Assembly: GCA_003156495.1 (NCBI GenBank)
Contig: PMHC01000203.1
Location: 3,061 to 12,903, forward strand
DNA: 9,843 nucleotides
Source of the DNA: Acidobacteriaceae bacterium
Lineage (GTDB): Bacteria; Acidobacteriota; Terriglobia; Terriglobales; Acidobacteriaceae
Direction: 5' to 3'
The translations under genes and the position numbers were made by a program. Positions 9,098 to 9,843 of the stretch are shown here, piece by piece. Under the pieces are notes generated by a model. That model made no database searches and was not told the DNA's origin. It saw nothing but the letters and a program-made list of their open reading frames with translations. Each line of letters begins with the position of its first letter. The first letter of the stretch is position 1.

Positions 9098-9209
9098 TGA
9101 ATATCAACAGAAGACTCACTCGCAGATTGGCAGCGACCAGCTCTTGCAATATTGGTCGTGAGCGGTTCTTCCGTTCAGTTGATCAGAGGAAAATCATCAC
9201 AATCATTAC

Positions 9210-9225
9210 TGCAATATGCGTGCCA
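9210..9225 (-). promoter_or_regulatory. Sigma-54 (RpoN) -24/-12 promoter for the right receptor gene
   Basis: The minus strand reads TGGCACGCATATTGCA. It has TGGCACG at -24 and TTGCA at -12 with the required four-base gap, so every core base of the consensus matches; only the flanking Y (here A) and the R after the -24 block (here C) differ. Counting the C at 9211 as -12 places the transcription start near 9199, giving a leader of about 174 bases. Such promoters need an ATP-driven enhancer-binding activator; its sites would be expected further upstream in the AT-rich DNA. Confidence 0.7.
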
Positions 9226-9242
9226 TTTTGGCACTTTGTACC

Positions 9243-9279
9243 AATTAACGTTAATTAATAGAAAATAAATATCTTATTT
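9243..9279. repeat. Two AT-rich dyads upstream of the sigma-54 promoter
   Basis: AATTAACGTTAATT (9243-9256) is a perfect 14-base palindrome. AAATAA (9263-9268) and TTATTT (9274-9279) form an inverted repeat with a five-base gap. They begin 18 and 38 bases upstream of the -24 block. They could be protein-binding sites, though this is closer than most activator sites, and short AT palindromes arise easily in such DNA. Confidence 0.35.
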
Positions 9280-9380
9280 AATAATGTCTTTTATGTTTGC
9301 AATTATTAATATGGAAATATGTATATATTTATAATCAAATTCCAAATTTAAGCTCAAAAAACAGATTTTAGGATATAGAA

Positions 9381-9473
9381 ATGCCTATCTTTGCTCGTAA
9401 AGCTCATGATGATTTTTTGTCGAAGCAGAGAGGCTTCAATGGGGAGGGTCTTGCGCTGTGCCGGATACCGTAA
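9381..9473 (+). CDS. Doubtful 30-residue open reading frame
   Basis: The plus strand carries ATG at 9381, 30 codons (starting MPIFARKAHDDFLSK) and a TAA stop. AGGA lies about seven bases before the ATG, so it could be translated. It runs opposite to both neighbours and resembles nothing I recognise. At this size a chance open frame is the more likely explanation. Confidence 0.15.
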   Translation: MPIFARKAHDDFLSKQRGFNGEGLALCRIP

Positions 9474-9489
9474 CAGTCCGCGATAGATT

Positions 9490-9519
9490 GGGCTTTGCTC
9501 GCTGCTGCAAGCAAAGCCC
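9490..9519 (-). terminator. Hairpin after dnaN, possible terminator
   Basis: A perfect 10-bp inverted repeat, GGGCTTTGCT (9490-9499) with AGCAAAGCCC (9510-9519), has a 10-base loop and begins 24 bases past the dnaN stop. An outer ATAGA/TCTAT pair (9483-9487 and 9528-9532) could extend it. On the minus strand the stem is followed by AATCTATCG, not a T run, so it is not a classical intrinsic terminator. It may stabilise the mRNA 3' end or act with Rho. Confidence 0.5.
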
Positions 9520-9543
9520 TGGATGCTTCTATTGCGCTAAATT

Positions 9544-9843
9544 TCAGATGCGCATGGGCATCAGCACATAGCGATATTTGTACTCCGCATCCGGATCTTC
9601 GGGTCGCATCTGGCCGGCCGACTGGGCATCCTTGAATTCGAGACGCACCTCGCCGGAATTGTCGAGGGCTTTGAGGAAATCGAGGATGTAGGAGGAGTTG
9701 AAGCCGACCGTGATCGGGTCAGAGGAGTAGGGCGTGTCGATAGTGTCTTCGCTCTCGCCCGAGTCGGTGGAGTTGGCGCTGACGGTCAACTGGTTGTCTT
9801 CGAGCTTCATGCGGATGGCGCCGGAGCGCTCGTCGGCAAACTG
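9544..9843 (-). CDS. dnaN: DNA polymerase III subunit beta (sliding clamp), C-terminal 99 residues
   Basis: The reading frame enters at the right window edge and ends at a TGA at 9544-9546. The visible part is the third clamp domain: ERSGAIRMKLEDNQLTVSA, then GFNSSYILDFLKALD, then VRLEFKDAQSAGQMRP, and the closing YRYVLMPMRI. The clamp encircles DNA and tethers polymerase III; the C-terminal MPMR segment forms part of the pocket that binds clamp-interacting peptides. About 270 residues lie outside the window. The next gene downstream on this strand is the receptor gene, not recF or gyrB. Its own promoter is not visible. Confidence 0.96.
   Translation of the reverse strand, partial: QFADERSGAIRMKLEDNQLTVSANSTDSGESEDTIDTPYSSDPITVGFNSSYILDFLKALDNSGEVRLEFKDAQSAGQMRPEDPDAEYKYRYVLMPMRI

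Larger units (their letters stand above)
9026..9543. other. AT-rich regulatory intergenic region between dnaN and the right receptor gene
   Basis: These 518 bases lie between two minus-strand genes. Going from dnaN toward the receptor they hold a 10-bp hairpin (9490-9519), a doubtful 30-codon plus-strand frame (9381-9473), a stretch at 9241-9360 with only 20 G/C in 120 bases, short palindromes, the sigma-54 promoter match, and the structured leader with its ribosome binding site. I saw no tRNA, no clear DnaA box and no remnant of a mobile element. Confidence 0.75.

Noticed and set aside
9026..9199. Cobalamin riboswitch in the receptor leader, suggested by the nearby cobO
   Set aside because: No B12-box-like sequence (GCCACTG core) is visible in either receptor leader, and the Oar-like architecture differs from BtuB.
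9026..9543. Replication origin next to dnaN
   Set aside because: AT-rich DNA is present, but I found no TTATCCACA-like DnaA boxes on either strand and dnaA is not in the window.

Overview
The window looks like chromosomal DNA of an Acidobacteriota species, probably from the Acidobacteriaceae/Terriglobia group. The main reason is a pair of very large Oar-like TonB-dependent outer-membrane receptors with N-terminal carboxypeptidase-regulatory-like domains, a family greatly expanded in that phylum. The coding DNA is moderately GC-rich, while two intergenic regions are strikingly AT-rich. The assignment is an inference from gene content, without any database search.

Layout from left to right: (1) bases 1-2711, minus strand, a receptor gene whose 3' end lies outside the window (903 codons visible). 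(2) 2712-3139, a divergent, AT-richer intergenic region with two interleaved inverted repeats. (3) 3140-5136, plus strand, three closely spaced housekeeping genes: rlmH (23S rRNA pseudouridine methyltransferase), cobO (corrinoid adenosyltransferase) and accD (acetyl-CoA carboxylase carboxyltransferase beta subunit). (4) A bidirectional hairpin terminator at 5203-5229 between convergent genes. (5) 5252-9025, minus strand, a complete 1257-residue receptor gene. (6) 9026-9543, a regulatory intergenic region. (7) 9544-9843, minus strand, the last 99 codons of dnaN (sliding clamp).

The housekeeping genes serve unrelated processes (ribosome maturation, B12 coenzyme synthesis, fatty-acid synthesis, replication) and have no mechanistic link with the receptors that I can see. 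The receptors probably take up large or scarce nutrients across the outer membrane; their substrates cannot be read from sequence.

The most interesting part is the 518-base region in front of the complete receptor gene. It holds a very good sigma-54 (-24/-12) promoter match, a predicted 174-nt leader containing a compact pseudoknot-like fold with an A-rich connecting loop, and upstream a 120-base stretch with only 20 G/C that contains short palindromes. Together these suggest a dedicated, activator-dependent and possibly RNA-controlled receptor gene. No CRISPR array, tRNA, rRNA, insertion sequence or phage gene was seen.
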